Shown: positions 15,208 through 25,712 of the stretch, in pieces
Layout: every line of letters starts with the position of its first letter
How positions within the stretch are numbered: position 1 is the stretch's first letter
Assembly: GCA_026393675.1 (NCBI GenBank)
Contig: JAPKZQ010000020.1
Span: forward strand, 1 to 34,710
Length of the DNA stretch: 34,710 nucleotides
Direction: 5' to 3'
Source of the DNA: Acidobacteriota bacterium
GTDB taxonomy: Bacteria > Acidobacteriota > Vicinamibacteria > Vicinamibacterales > JAKQTR01
Position numbers and translations under genes: made by a program
The notes under the pieces: generated by a model
Seen by the model: the letters and a program-made list of their open reading frames with translations, nothing else
What the model was told of the DNA's origin: nothing
Database searches by the model: none

Positions 15208-16290
15208 CTAGTTAACCTGGCGCAGCGGAATGAGCGGCGGCTTGCGGAAGCTCTGGATCGAGACCTGCGCGGCGGTGCGCTCGGCAGCCGCGATGAACGC
15301 AACGGCTGCGGCCGAGGTCGGATCGCTCAGGATGATCGGCACGCCCGTGTCGCCCCCCACGCGCAGCGGCTCTGAAATCGGGACGCGGCCCAGGAACGGT
15401 ACCTGCATCTCCTCGGCCAGTCTCTCTCCTCCTCCGCTGCCGAAGATGTCACTCTGGTGGCGGCACGACGGGCACACGAAGTGGCTCATGTTTTCGATGA
15501 GGCCGAGAATCGGGATGGTCAGCTTCTGGTACATCGCGATCGCACGCCTGGTATCAGCCAGCGATACCTGCTGAGGCGTGGTCACGACAATCGCACCAGC
15601 CACGAACACCGTTTGGCTCAGGCTGAGCACGACGTCGCCGGTGCCCGGTGGCAGATCGATCACGAGGTAGTCGAGGTTGTTCCACCGCACCTCGCGGAAG
15701 AACTGGCGGATGACGCCATGCAGCATCGGACCACGCCAGATCACCGGCGCATCGTCGGTCGCGAGGAAGCCCATCGACACGACCTGCAGATCGTATTTCT
15801 CGACAGGCACGATCTTCTCGCCGTCGGTCCCGAGTTGCGACTTGAGGCCCAGCATGATCGGCACGTTCGGCCCGTAGATGTCGCCGTCGATCATGCCGAC
15901 GCGGCTGCCGGTCTTCGCGAGCGCCAGCGCCAGATTCACCGCCACGGTGGTCTTGCCGACACCACCCTTGCCTGCCCCCACGGCGATCACGTTCTTGACG
16001 CCGGGAACGGGCTCCTTGCTCAGGTCCGGCGACACGGCGGCACGCACCTGCGCGGTCATCCTGATATCGACGTGGGTGACGCCCGGGATCTGCATCACGG
16101 CCACCCGGGCCTGCTCTTTCATCTGCTCCTTGACCGGACAGGCGGGCGTGGTGAGTTCAATGGTGAATGCCACGCGCCCGCCGTCGATCGAGACGTCCTT
16201 CACGAAGCCGAGTTTGACGATGTCCTTGTGGAGATCGGGGTCTTTGACGGATGAGAGCGCCTGGAGGATTTGTGTCTGTTCGAGTGCCAT
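15208..16290 (-). CDS. mrp: Mrp/NBP35-type Fe-S cluster carrier ATPase
   Basis: It binds and transfers iron-sulfur clusters to apoproteins in the cytoplasm using a P-loop ATPase fold. Residues 1 to about 85 are a MIP18/DUF59 domain (VKDPDLHKDIVKLG and TPACPVKEQM). Residues about 98-340 are the ATPase, with the deviant Walker A GKGGVGKTT (107-115), MIDGDIYGPN (133-142), Walker B VIDLPPGTGD (210-219) and the cluster-binding CPSC (273-276). Length 360 aa is typical of bacterial Mrp/ApbC. It lies 9 nt downstream of the small coiled-coil gene and shares its promoter. ErpA, encoded at 29195-29521, is a functional relative. Confidence 0.95.
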   Translation of the reverse strand: MALEQTQILQALSSVKDPDLHKDIVKLGFVKDVSIDGGRVAFTIELTTPACPVKEQMKEQARVAVMQIPGVTHVDIRMTAQVRAAVSPDLSKEPVPGVKNVIAVGAGKGGVGKTTVAVNLALALAKTGSRVGMIDGDIYGPNVPIMLGLKSQLGTDGEKIVPVEKYDLQVVSMGFLATDDAPVIWRGPMLHGVIRQFFREVRWNNLDYLVIDLPPGTGDVVLSLSQTVFVAGAIVVTTPQQVSLADTRRAIAMYQKLTIPILGLIENMSHFVCPSCRHQSDIFGSGGGERLAEEMQVPFLGRVPISEPLRVGGDTGVPIILSDPTSAAAVAFIAAAERTAAQVSIQSFRKPPLIPLRQVN

Positions 16291-16299
16291 GAACCCAGC

Positions 16300-16566
16300 C
16301 TATGCCGTCTGCTGGAGGTCGCTGAGGCGGCGGTTGATCTCGGCGAGCGCGTGTACCAGTTGCTGGCGCCGCGTCTCGTGTACGATGATGGCCAGCTGCC
16401 GTTCCATGTCGGTCTTGGCCAGGCGCAGCGACTCGATCTCCCGAACGCGCTCGGGATCGAGGCGCGGGCCTCCCTGCCTGGCCAGGCGGCGGCTTTCCTG
16501 GATCTCTTCCATCCGCTCTTCGAGCCGCGAGCTTGCGTCGACTAGTCCCTCACCAGCATCTGACAT
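16300..16566 (-). CDS. Small coiled-coil protein of unknown function
   Basis: This 88-residue, highly charged and almost wholly helical protein is probably a coiled coil from about residue 8 to 86 (SSRLEERMEEIQESRRL, LRLAKTDMERQLAII, LVHALAEINRRLSDL). It has no cysteines, no membrane segment and no recognised family. It precedes mrp by 9 nt and sits behind a promoter with a perfect -10 box, so the two are surely cotranscribed. A link to Fe-S assembly is suggested only by this position. Confidence 0.75.
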   Translation of the reverse strand: MSDAGEGLVDASSRLEERMEEIQESRRLARQGGPRLDPERVREIESLRLAKTDMERQLAIIVHETRRQQLVHALAEINRRLSDLQQTA

Positions 16567-16616
16567 GCGGTCTGCAGTCCTTTCTGCGCCGGGTCCGTCT
16601 GTGATACCCGTAGGTG

Positions 16617-16622
16617 ATTATA
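16617..16622 (-). promoter_or_regulatory. Perfect TATAAT -10 box for the coiled-coil/mrp operon
   Basis: TATAAT on the minus strand lies about 50 nt before the ATG at 16566. The best -35 candidates upstream (GTCGCA or TGTCGC) are poor, so the call rests on the -10 and position. Confidence 0.45.
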
Positions 16623-16677
16623 TCGTCACTGGCACCCATGTGCGACAGTCCGGGCAGGAACGGCTAGCGGGAACAGA

Positions 16678-16717
16678 CGACGGCCGGACCCGCCCGCGAG
16701 GGTGGATCCGGCCGTCG
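16678..16717 (-). terminator. Hairpin after citrate synthase
   Basis: CGACGGCCGGA (16678-16688) pairs perfectly with TCCGGCCGTCG (16707-16717), with an inner ACCC/GGGT stem. It lies 26 nt beyond the citrate synthase stop. There is no T-run. Confidence 0.55.
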
Positions 16718-16743
16718 GGATTGCGCCATCTGTGCGGGGAGAC

Positions 16744-18039
16744 CTAGGCCTTTACCGCCGCAGCCTTGGCGGCTTCGCCCTCGAGCCACTTCGTCGTCAC
16801 CGACTTGGGCCGCGTGATCGGCAGGCCCATCGCCCGCGCCACCACCGCCTGCGAGCACACGCCGAGCGCGCGCGACACGCTGAAGAGCACGGTGTAGTAC
16901 GCGAACTCGGTCAGGCCGTAATGATAGAGCAGCCCGCCAGACCCGGCGTCCACGTTGGGCCACGGATCCTTGATCTTCTGGATGGTCTTGAGGATATCCG
17001 GCACCGTGTCGAACACGTTCGACACGGTCTGGAACACCGGGTCGTCAGCCATGTACTTCTTGCCGAACGCCAGGAACGCGTCGAAGCGCGGATCGGTGAT
17101 GCGCAGCACCGCGTGCCCGTAACCCGGAATCACGCGGCCGGCCGCCAGCGTCTCTTCCGCGTACGCCTTGATCTGTGCCTTGGTCGGCTTGCCGCCGAAT
17201 TTCTTGTTGGTGTCGAGCACCCACGCCAGGCATTCCTGGTTCGCCAGCCCGTGCAGCGGGCCCGCCAGGCCGTTCAACCCGGCCGACAGCGAGTAGTAGA
17301 GATCCGACAGCGCCGAATTCACGGTAGCCGTCGTCATCGCGCTCACGTTGCCGCTCTCGTGATCGGAGTGCAGCACCATGTAGAGGCGCATCAGTTTCGC
17401 GAAGTTCCCGGTGGGATCCGGGATGCCGAGCATCGCGGTGTAGCCGGCCGCCCAGTCGAGCTTGGGATTCGAGGCAATGCGCGGGCCCTTGCCGAAGCGC
17501 ATGCGGTACACGCCAGCCGCGATTTCCGGCAGGACGGCGATGATCTTGAGCGCGTCTTCGAGCGTGGCCACCCAGTACTCGTCCTTCTTCATGCCTGCGT
17601 CGTAGCGCTGGCGGAAGACGGATTCTTTCTCCATGACGAGGATGGCGGTGTTCAGCATCACCATCGGGTGTGAATCGGCCGGCATCGCCGCGAGCACCGC
17701 CCAGATGTAGTCGGGCACCTTGGCGCGGGCGCGCAGGTCGGCCTGCAGATCGGCCAGTTCGTCGGCCTTGGGCTTCTCGCCGGTCATCAACAGCCACAGC
17801 GTCTCTTCCGGCAGCTGTTCGGTCAACTGCGACACGGGAATGCCGCGGATGATGAGCCCCTTGTCCGGCGGGACTTCCGACGTGTCGCACACGAGCGACT
17901 TCACGCCGCGCATGCCACCGTACGCCTGTTCAATCGTGCACTCGGAGATCTTGACGGCCCCGCTCTCCTTGGTGAGCTTCTTGACCGTCTCGCGCAGACC
18001 CGGGATTTGCTGCGCCAGTCTTGCCTGTAACTTCGACAT
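16744..18039 (-). CDS. Citrate synthase, mitochondrial (eukaryotic) type
   Basis: It condenses acetyl-CoA and oxaloacetate to citrate, the entry step of the TCA cycle. The 431-residue protein has the catalytic His regions HSDHE (224-228) and GPLHG (260-264, His263) and the catalytic Asp364 in PWPNVDAGSG. The C-terminal stretch (about 376-413: LTEFAYYTVLFSVSRALG, then RPKS) is strikingly like mitochondrial citrate synthases and unlike E. coli GltA. No NADH-binding N-terminal domain is present. The ATG at 18039 follows AGGAGG at good spacing; the open frame further upstream is leader. It follows the malic-fusion terminator and has its own promoter, with a 200-nt leader. Confidence 0.95.
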   Translation of the reverse strand: MSKLQARLAQQIPGLRETVKKLTKESGAVKISECTIEQAYGGMRGVKSLVCDTSEVPPDKGLIIRGIPVSQLTEQLPEETLWLLMTGEKPKADELADLQADLRARAKVPDYIWAVLAAMPADSHPMVMLNTAILVMEKESVFRQRYDAGMKKDEYWVATLEDALKIIAVLPEIAAGVYRMRFGKGPRIASNPKLDWAAGYTAMLGIPDPTGNFAKLMRLYMVLHSDHESGNVSAMTTATVNSALSDLYYSLSAGLNGLAGPLHGLANQECLAWVLDTNKKFGGKPTKAQIKAYAEETLAAGRVIPGYGHAVLRITDPRFDAFLAFGKKYMADDPVFQTVSNVFDTVPDILKTIQKIKDPWPNVDAGSGGLLYHYGLTEFAYYTVLFSVSRALGVCSQAVVARAMGLPITRPKSVTTKWLEGEAAKAAAVKA

Positions 18040-18250
18040 ACGAGTCCTCCTGTAACCCGCTTTCGGCGGGGGCGCACCACAAGAATGAGGAGCGAGGGTG
18101 CGCAAGATTAGGCCGGTATTCCGTGCTGCCAGGGGGGCGTGACGGGCGATACAGTCGCGCGGGAACCGCCGGGGGCCGTCGGGCGGATTCCGCGGGGGGC
18201 AACGGGCCGCGCCCGTCTCCCCGGGTAGCGACCATCCGTTGGATAATATA
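18040..18250 (-). promoter_or_regulatory. Citrate synthase promoter and long structured leader
   Basis: On the minus strand an AT-rich island TATATTAT (18243-18250) in GC-rich surroundings is the -10 candidate; no clear -35 is seen. The leader of about 200 nt is GC-rich and foldable, ending in a CCCGC-CGAAA-GCGGG hairpin (18056-18070) just before the AGGAGG ribosome site. No known riboswitch consensus was recognised. Confidence 0.35.
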
Positions 18251-18275
18251 CCCGACGCCGCCCTGAAAAACGGAC

Positions 18276-18318
18276 AAAAAAATGGGTGTGGGAACGCGGC
18301 GTGCCGCGCCCCCACACC
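18276..18318 (-). terminator. Rho-independent terminator of the malic enzyme fusion gene
   Basis: On the minus strand GGTGTGGG pairs with CCCACACC (18311-18318 with 18285-18292), with an inner GCGGC/GCCGC stem. A run of seven T (18276-18282) follows. It starts 7 nt after the gene's stop. Confidence 0.88.
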
Positions 18319-18324
18319 GTTGCC

Positions 18325-20625
<2,301 letters not shown>

Positions 20626-20946
20626 GACCGTGGCCTCACCTTGAACGTGATGAGCAATGAACGCATCCGTCGGGGGACGTTAAGAGGTTGTGTCGGCTGG
20701 TATACAAGCCCCCAGCCGAAGGATGGCCCTCTATAGATTATCCCATCTCGAGTGGATCGAACAAAGGAGCCCACCGGGACGGCCAGCCGCCCCGGTTCTT
20801 GACACGGCGATCGGCCTGGACACACGATGGGCATGGGCTGCCGCTCCCCGAGCCGCCGGCACCCGCCGCGAGACCGACTGGCCAACGCCCGTCGACACCA
20901 CTCCCCGGCTGAGATGATGTCGCCCCGATTCGTCGAAAGGCGCACG
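20626..20946. promoter_or_regulatory. Divergent control region between two malic enzyme genes
   Basis: This 321-nt region has no gene. For the plus-strand gene, a perfect -35 TTGACA (20799-20804) is followed after 18 nt by a weak CACGAT (20823-20828). For the minus-strand gene, GATAAT (20737-20742) with TTGTTC 16 nt away (20759-20764) is the best candidate. A CGGCTGG/CCAGCCG hairpin (20694-20700 with 20712-20718, loop containing GTATAC-like bases) lies in the maeB leader and could be an operator. Confidence 0.4.
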
Positions 20947-22674
20947 ATGAAGACGTTTGTGATCAAGGTCGATCCGCTGACCAACGAGGAATACTGGGAG
21001 GTCTTCCTGCGCGGCCAGCAACTGCTCAGCGATCCCCTGCTCAACAAGGCGTCGTCGTTCACCGAAGAGGAACGGATCGCGCTCGATCTGGTGGGCCTGC
21101 TCCGGTCCGGCGTCTCCGATCTCGACCTGCAGGAACAGCGCACGCTCGATGCGTACCGCCGGAAGCCCGAGGACGACCTCGAGAAGTACATCTACCTCCA
21201 GGGCCTGATGGATCGGAACGAGGTACTGTTCTATCGCCTGCTGGTCAACAACCTCGCCGAGATGGTCCCCATCGTCTATACGCCGACGGTCGGCCAGGCC
21301 TGCCTGCAGCTGAGCAAGATCACGCGGCGGTACCGCGGCGTCTACATCAGCCCCGACAGCGTCGGGCGCATCGATCAGATGCTGCAGAGCATCTCACTGC
21401 CGAGCGTCAACCTGATCGTCGTCACCGACGGCGAGCGGATCCTGGGGCTGGGCGATCTGGGGTCCGACGGCATGGGCATCCCGGTCGGCAAGGTCAAGCT
21501 CTACGTGGCCGCCGGGGGCCTGCATCCGGCCTGCTGCCTCCCCGTCTGCCTCGACGTGGGCACCAATAATGAAGCACTCCTGAAGGACCCGCTCTATCTC
21601 GGGTGGAAGCACCCGCGGCTCGATGGCGACCAGTACTGGGACTTCATCGAGAAGTTCGTCCTCGGCGTGAAGCGCAACTTGCCGGAGGCCCTGCTCCAGT
21701 GGGAAGACTTCGCGAAACACAAGGCGTTCACCCTGCTCGAGCGCTACCAGGAGCGCATTCTTTCGTTCGACGACGACATCCAGGGCACCGGCGCCGTGGC
21801 GATTGCGACGATCATGACGGCCATGCGCATCAAGAACAGCCGCATCAGTGACGAGCGATTCGTGATTGCCGGCATGGGTCAGGCCGGTGTCGGCATCAGT
21901 ATGAACATCCGCGCGCTGATGCGGTCCTCGGGACTGAACGACGAAGAAATCCGGCGGCGCATCTTCGCCATCGACATGCCGGGCTTGTTGATGCGGGACA
22001 CGCCGGGCCTCTCGAAGTGGCAACAGCCCTTCGCCCAAGGTCGCGAGACGGTCGCCGGATGGACGCTCCGCTCCCAGGACCGCATCGATCTGCTCGACGT
22101 GGTCACCAATGCGAATCCCAGTGTGCTGGTCGGCGTGACGGCCCAACCCGGCCTCTTCAGCCACGACATCCTGTCGGCGATCGCCCGGAAGGAGCAGCGG
22201 CCACTCGTGCTGGTGCTCTCCAACCCGACGAGCAAGTCGGAATGCACGCCGGACGACGTGGCCCGCGCCACGGATGGACGAGGCCTGATCGCGACGGGCA
22301 GCCCATTCCCCGAAAGTTCGTGGAATGGCCGGACCATCACGACGTCACAGTGCAACAACCTCTACATCTTCCCGGGCGTGGGTCTTGGTGCGCTGGTCGC
22401 GAAATCGCCCAAGGTGACCCACGCGATGTTTTTCGCGGCCAGCCGGGCGCTCTCCGCCATGGTGACGCCGGCGCAGGAACAGCAGGGCTGCCTGCTGCCG
22501 CCGATGGACGATATTCGCGCCGTATCGCGCGAGGTGGCGAAAGCTGTGGCCATCGAGGCGCGCGACGCCGGGCTGGGGCGGCTCATGGATGATCAGAAGA
22601 TCGCATCGGTGGTCGCGAAGGCGCAGTGGGAACCCCGCTACGCACCGTATCGTCCCGGCCGGCCGATCTCGTGA
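20947..22674 (+). CDS. maeA: NAD-type malic enzyme (MaeA/SfcA family)
   Basis: It oxidatively decarboxylates malate to pyruvate and CO2. The 575-residue protein shows the large-type malic enzyme signatures: IYTPTVGQAC (about 110), LGLGDLGSDGMGIPVGK, the metal-binding FDDDIQGTGAVA (about 273-284), the dinucleotide motif GMGQAGVG (about 308-315) and VLSNPTSKSECTPDD. It has no phosphotransacetylase tail and belongs to a different family branch from the divergent fusion enzyme. NAD rather than NADP use is inferred from the family. The ATG at 20947 is preferred because GAAAGG lies 6 nt ahead; ATGs at about 20914 and 20827 are in frame but lack a site and family alignment. Confidence 0.93.
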   Translation: MKTFVIKVDPLTNEEYWEVFLRGQQLLSDPLLNKASSFTEEERIALDLVGLLRSGVSDLDLQEQRTLDAYRRKPEDDLEKYIYLQGLMDRNEVLFYRLLVNNLAEMVPIVYTPTVGQACLQLSKITRRYRGVYISPDSVGRIDQMLQSISLPSVNLIVVTDGERILGLGDLGSDGMGIPVGKVKLYVAAGGLHPACCLPVCLDVGTNNEALLKDPLYLGWKHPRLDGDQYWDFIEKFVLGVKRNLPEALLQWEDFAKHKAFTLLERYQERILSFDDDIQGTGAVAIATIMTAMRIKNSRISDERFVIAGMGQAGVGISMNIRALMRSSGLNDEEIRRRIFAIDMPGLLMRDTPGLSKWQQPFAQGRETVAGWTLRSQDRIDLLDVVTNANPSVLVGVTAQPGLFSHDILSAIARKEQRPLVLVLSNPTSKSECTPDDVARATDGRGLIATGSPFPESSWNGRTITTSQCNNLYIFPGVGLGALVAKSPKVTHAMFFAASRALSAMVTPAQEQQGCLLPPMDDIRAVSREVAKAVAIEARDAGLGRLMDDQKIASVVAKAQWEPRYAPYRPGRPIS

Positions 22675-22716
22675 CGCACCCGGGTTTCTTCCGGTAGAAT
22701 CCCCGAGACTGTCTCG
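22671..22716 (+). promoter_or_regulatory. Promoter and operator-like palindrome of the glycosyltransferase operon
   Basis: GTGACG (22671-22676), 18 nt, then TAGAAT (22695-22700) predict a start near 22707. A palindrome CGAGAC-T-GTCTCG (22704-22716) covers exactly that site, as repressor operators often do. The -35 overlaps the stop codon of the malic enzyme gene. Confidence 0.45.
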
Positions 22717-22757
22717 AACACTGAACGTGCCCAGTCGATCTCGATGTCGCGCGCCCT

Positions 22758-23927
22758 ATGAAGATCTGCATCGTCACTGAGTACTACTATCCGCTCCTCG
22801 GGGGAATCAGCGAGCACGTCCACAATACGGGCCTGCAGTTGCTCCGCATGGGCCACGAGGTGTGGATCATCACCTCGAACCAGATCCGGCGCGAGGGCAA
22901 CGCCGAGTACTGGCCGGATAAGAGCCCGTTCACGATCGTGCGGATCGGGCGCAGTTGGGGCGCGCACTGGAACGGCTCGGTGACCAATGTGACACTGGGC
23001 TTCAAGAACCTATGGACGGACATGCGTGCGGTGATGCTGAGGGAGCGGTTCGACATCGTGCACGTCCACTCCCCCCTCGTCCCGACCCTGCCGCTGATCG
23101 GGATCCTCGCGACGCCGTGCCACAGGGTGGCGACGTTTCACAGCTACTTCGACCACAGCCTGTTCTACTGGGCCCTGCGGCACGTGGCCCAGCGCTACTT
23201 CATCGACAAGCTCGATGGGCAGATCGCGGTGTCGCAAAGCTGTCTGCGCGCGCTCGAGCCGTACTTCCGGATGAACGCCCGGATCATCCCGAACGGCATC
23301 GACCTCGACGCGTTCTCGCCGGACGCCCCGACGCTGTCGAAGTACGACGATGGCAAGCTGAATCTGTTGTTTCTGAGCAGGCTCGAGCCGCGCACCGGAT
23401 TGGACCTGATGCTTCAGGCCTTCGATATCGTCAAGCGCCAGCAACCGCAGGTCCGCCTCGTCGTTGTCGGCGACGGCCCGCGGCGCGCGGAGTATGAACT
23501 GATGGTGCCGCGGGAGTACGCGCACGACGTCGATTTTGTCGGGCCGGTGCTCGCCGAGCGGGCGTCGTACTATCGGACCGCCGACATCTACTGCGCGCCC
23601 ATCAGCAAGGCGTCGTTCGGCATGACGCTACTCGAGGCCATGGCGTCTGGCACGCCGATTGTCGCCACTGAGAACGACGGCTATCGCGACCTGCTGGGTC
23701 CCGAAGAAGGGGTCCTGGTGCCGCATGGCGACCCGCAGACATTCGCCGACGCGATTCTGACGTTGCTGGCCGACAAGGACCTCCGCGCGAGGATGGGCCG
23801 GGCCGGGCTCGCAAAGGCGGCGCACTATGCGTGGCCGAAGATCGCGGAGCAGTTAGTATCCTTCTACGAGGAGATCCTGAGCCGTCCTCGAGAAGCCCTG
23901 AGAGCCCTTGCAGACGGCCGCCGATGA
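22758..23927 (+). CDS. GT4-family glycosyltransferase (PimB/PimC-like)
   Basis: It probably transfers a sugar from a nucleotide donor to a lipid or lipid-linked acceptor at the cytoplasmic membrane. It has the two-Rossmann GT-B layout: YYYPLLGGISEHV at the N-terminus, FHSYFDHSLFY and VSQS mid-protein, PNGIDLDAFSP at the linker, then LLFLSRLEPRTGLD and VVGDGPRR. The donor-site EX7E motif reads A-SFGMTLL-E, so the first glutamate is replaced by alanine. I recall other GT4 members with the same ASFG form, so this is not necessarily inactivating. The stop overlaps the next ATG (ATGA), so it is translationally coupled to a deacetylase. The acceptor is unknown. Confidence 0.88.
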   Translation: MKICIVTEYYYPLLGGISEHVHNTGLQLLRMGHEVWIITSNQIRREGNAEYWPDKSPFTIVRIGRSWGAHWNGSVTNVTLGFKNLWTDMRAVMLRERFDIVHVHSPLVPTLPLIGILATPCHRVATFHSYFDHSLFYWALRHVAQRYFIDKLDGQIAVSQSCLRALEPYFRMNARIIPNGIDLDAFSPDAPTLSKYDDGKLNLLFLSRLEPRTGLDLMLQAFDIVKRQQPQVRLVVVGDGPRRAEYELMVPREYAHDVDFVGPVLAERASYYRTADIYCAPISKASFGMTLLEAMASGTPIVATENDGYRDLLGPEEGVLVPHGDPQTFADAILTLLADKDLRARMGRAGLAKAAHYAWPKIAEQLVSFYEEILSRPREALRALADGRR

Positions 23928-24736
23928 TCTACCGCGTCATCGGCCTCGTCACGCTGGCGCACGTCGGGGCGGCGCTTGTGGTCAGCCGCCTGGCGCGAGC
24001 CTTCTCGCTTTTCCCCGTGTGTGGTGTGGGCCGATGGATCGCGGCCTTTCTCGTCGTCGATGCCGTCGTGCTGTACGCCATGCTCGAGCGGCGGGCACCG
24101 GTGTTCGGACGCATCTGGTGGCAGGGACCGGCCCATCGCGCGGTCGTCTCGTTGACCTTTGATGACGGACCAAACGAACCCTACACGTCGCGCGTGCTCG
24201 ACGTGCTCCGGCAGGCCAACGTGAAGGCGACGTTCTTTCTGCTCGGGACCAATGCCGAACGCTATCCGGAGGCCGTGCGCCGCATCGTGGCCGACGGCCA
24301 CGAGCTCGGCAACCACACGGTTGACCATGCCGTGCTTCCATTGCGGGGACCAGGTCACATCCGGTCGACGATTCGCGCGGCATCCGACATCATCGAGAAG
24401 ATCTGCGGCGTGCGCCCACGCCTGTTCCGGGCTCCGCATGGCTGGCGAAATCCGTGGGTTGATTCGATCGCGCGCCAGGAAGGCTGCGAGCCAGTCGCGT
24501 GGACGCTGGGCGTGTACGACACGGACCGCCCTGGGGCGGACGCGATCCGCCAGCGTGTCGTCGACCGCCTCGCGAATGGATGCATCATCCTGCTGCACGA
24601 CGGCCGCGGCTCGGAGTGGCACGCGGACGCGAGCCAGGTTATCGACGCCCTGCCCGGCATCATTGACGAGGCCCACCGGCGCGGCTATCTCTTCGCGACG
24701 GTTGGCCAGTTGATCGCCGGGGAGCCTGCTCGATGA
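23924..24736 (+). CDS. Membrane-anchored polysaccharide deacetylase (NodB/CE4 domain)
   Basis: It probably removes N- or O-acetyl groups from a glycan outside or at the membrane. Two hydrophobic segments (about 5-22 and 37-55) anchor the N-terminus. The NodB domain begins with SLTFDDGPN (Asp80-Asp81, the catalytic base and metal ligand), followed by the HTVDH metal site (131-135), FRAPHGWRNP and, near the end, the catalytic-histidine motif ILLHDGRG. All key residues are intact. Length is 270 aa. It overlaps both neighbours by ATGA, so the three genes form one coupled unit. The precise substrate cannot be read from sequence. Confidence 0.9.
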   Translation: MIYRVIGLVTLAHVGAALVVSRLARAFSLFPVCGVGRWIAAFLVVDAVVLYAMLERRAPVFGRIWWQGPAHRAVVSLTFDDGPNEPYTSRVLDVLRQANVKATFFLLGTNAERYPEAVRRIVADGHELGNHTVDHAVLPLRGPGHIRSTIRAASDIIEKICGVRPRLFRAPHGWRNPWVDSIARQEGCEPVAWTLGVYDTDRPGADAIRQRVVDRLANGCIILLHDGRGSEWHADASQVIDALPGIIDEAHRRGYLFATVGQLIAGEPAR

Positions 24737-25683
24737 AAGCCCGAGCCAGCCTCATGGCACTGGTCATCGCCCTCACGGTGATGGCCGTGATCCTGTACCG
24801 TCTCGACTGGCAGGCCGTGATCTCAACATGGGCTCGCGTGATCTGGCCGTGGGTGGTCGCGACGGCCATCGTCAACATCGCCAACAGTTGGGTCGAAGGG
24901 CTGCGGTGGCGAACGGTGCTGGGCGCAAGCGATGTCGTCGTGGGCGCGAGTACGACATTCTGGGCCATGCTCGTCGGCACGGTTGGCAACGTCGTCCTGC
25001 CGTTCAAACTGGGAGAGGCGGCACGGGCGTGGGCCGTGGCGCGACTGGCCAAGGCGCCGATCAGCACCGTGGCGTCAACCGTCGTGCTGGATCGCCTGGT
25101 CGATCTGGCGGCCCTCGTCATCCTGCTGATTGTCATCCCGCCCATCGTCGGCCCGGTGGTTGGCGTCAAGCTGCCAAGTCCGCGCACGTTGTTGATCGCG
25201 GTCGGCGGGGCGTTTCTGTTCCTGGCGCTCGTGGCAGCCTGGTGGCGGCACCTTCGGCGCCGCCGCAAGGCCAACGGGGCCGGTGGGTTCGGGCCGCACG
25301 TCGAGTCGTTTGTTCGCGGTCTGAACGCGTTGAGGCAGCGGCGCATCCTGGCGCAGGCCCTCGCCTGGGCCGTCTGTTCATGGTGTACCCGCGTGGCGGT
25401 CGTGTGGGTGATGCTCCAGGCGTTCGGCCTCGACTGGCCGATGATGCGGGCGGCCATGAGCCTGCTCATCATCAATCTCAGCATCGCTGTGGTGGGCACG
25501 CCCGGCAATGTCGGGACGTTCGAACTGGCGGCGGCCGGGGCGCTCAGGTTATTTGGCGAGACGCCGGAAGTCGCGATGAGCTTCGCCGTCATCCTCCATC
25601 TGGCGGAAGTCGTGCCCACGGCCCTGCTTGGCGCGCTCGCCATCTGGAAGTTCGGGCTCAGGCTGCAGCGCCCCGACCAATAG
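24733..25683 (+). CDS. YbhN/UPF0104 (lysylphosphatidylglycerol synthase TM-like) membrane protein
   Basis: This 316-residue polytopic protein has about eight membrane segments. It carries the family landmarks: the arginine in LRWRTVLGA, the VGTVGNVVLPFKLGEAARAW block (about 76-96) and LDRLVDL. Near the C-terminus is VGTPGNVGTFELAAAGALRLFG. Members resemble the membrane half of MprF, a lipid flippase, and often sit beside glycosyltransferases. Inference: it moves the glycolipid made by the two upstream enzymes across the membrane. It is coupled to the deacetylase by a 4-nt overlap. It is convergent with the HAD gene 29 nt away, and no terminator hairpin was seen. Confidence 0.85.
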   Translation: MKARASLMALVIALTVMAVILYRLDWQAVISTWARVIWPWVVATAIVNIANSWVEGLRWRTVLGASDVVVGASTTFWAMLVGTVGNVVLPFKLGEAARAWAVARLAKAPISTVASTVVLDRLVDLAALVILLIVIPPIVGPVVGVKLPSPRTLLIAVGGAFLFLALVAAWWRHLRRRRKANGAGGFGPHVESFVRGLNALRQRRILAQALAWAVCSWCTRVAVVWVMLQAFGLDWPMMRAAMSLLIINLSIAVVGTPGNVGTFELAAAGALRLFGETPEVAMSFAVILHLAEVVPTALLGALAIWKFGLRLQRPDQ

Positions 25684-25712
25684 CGGGAGGCCTGATGCGC
25701 CGGTCTCGCGGC

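Noticed and set aside
15457-16254. Long plus-strand open frame opposite mrp
   Set aside because: It is antisense to a well-conserved Mrp coding sequence and has low-complexity His/Arg-rich translation typical of GC-rich shadows.
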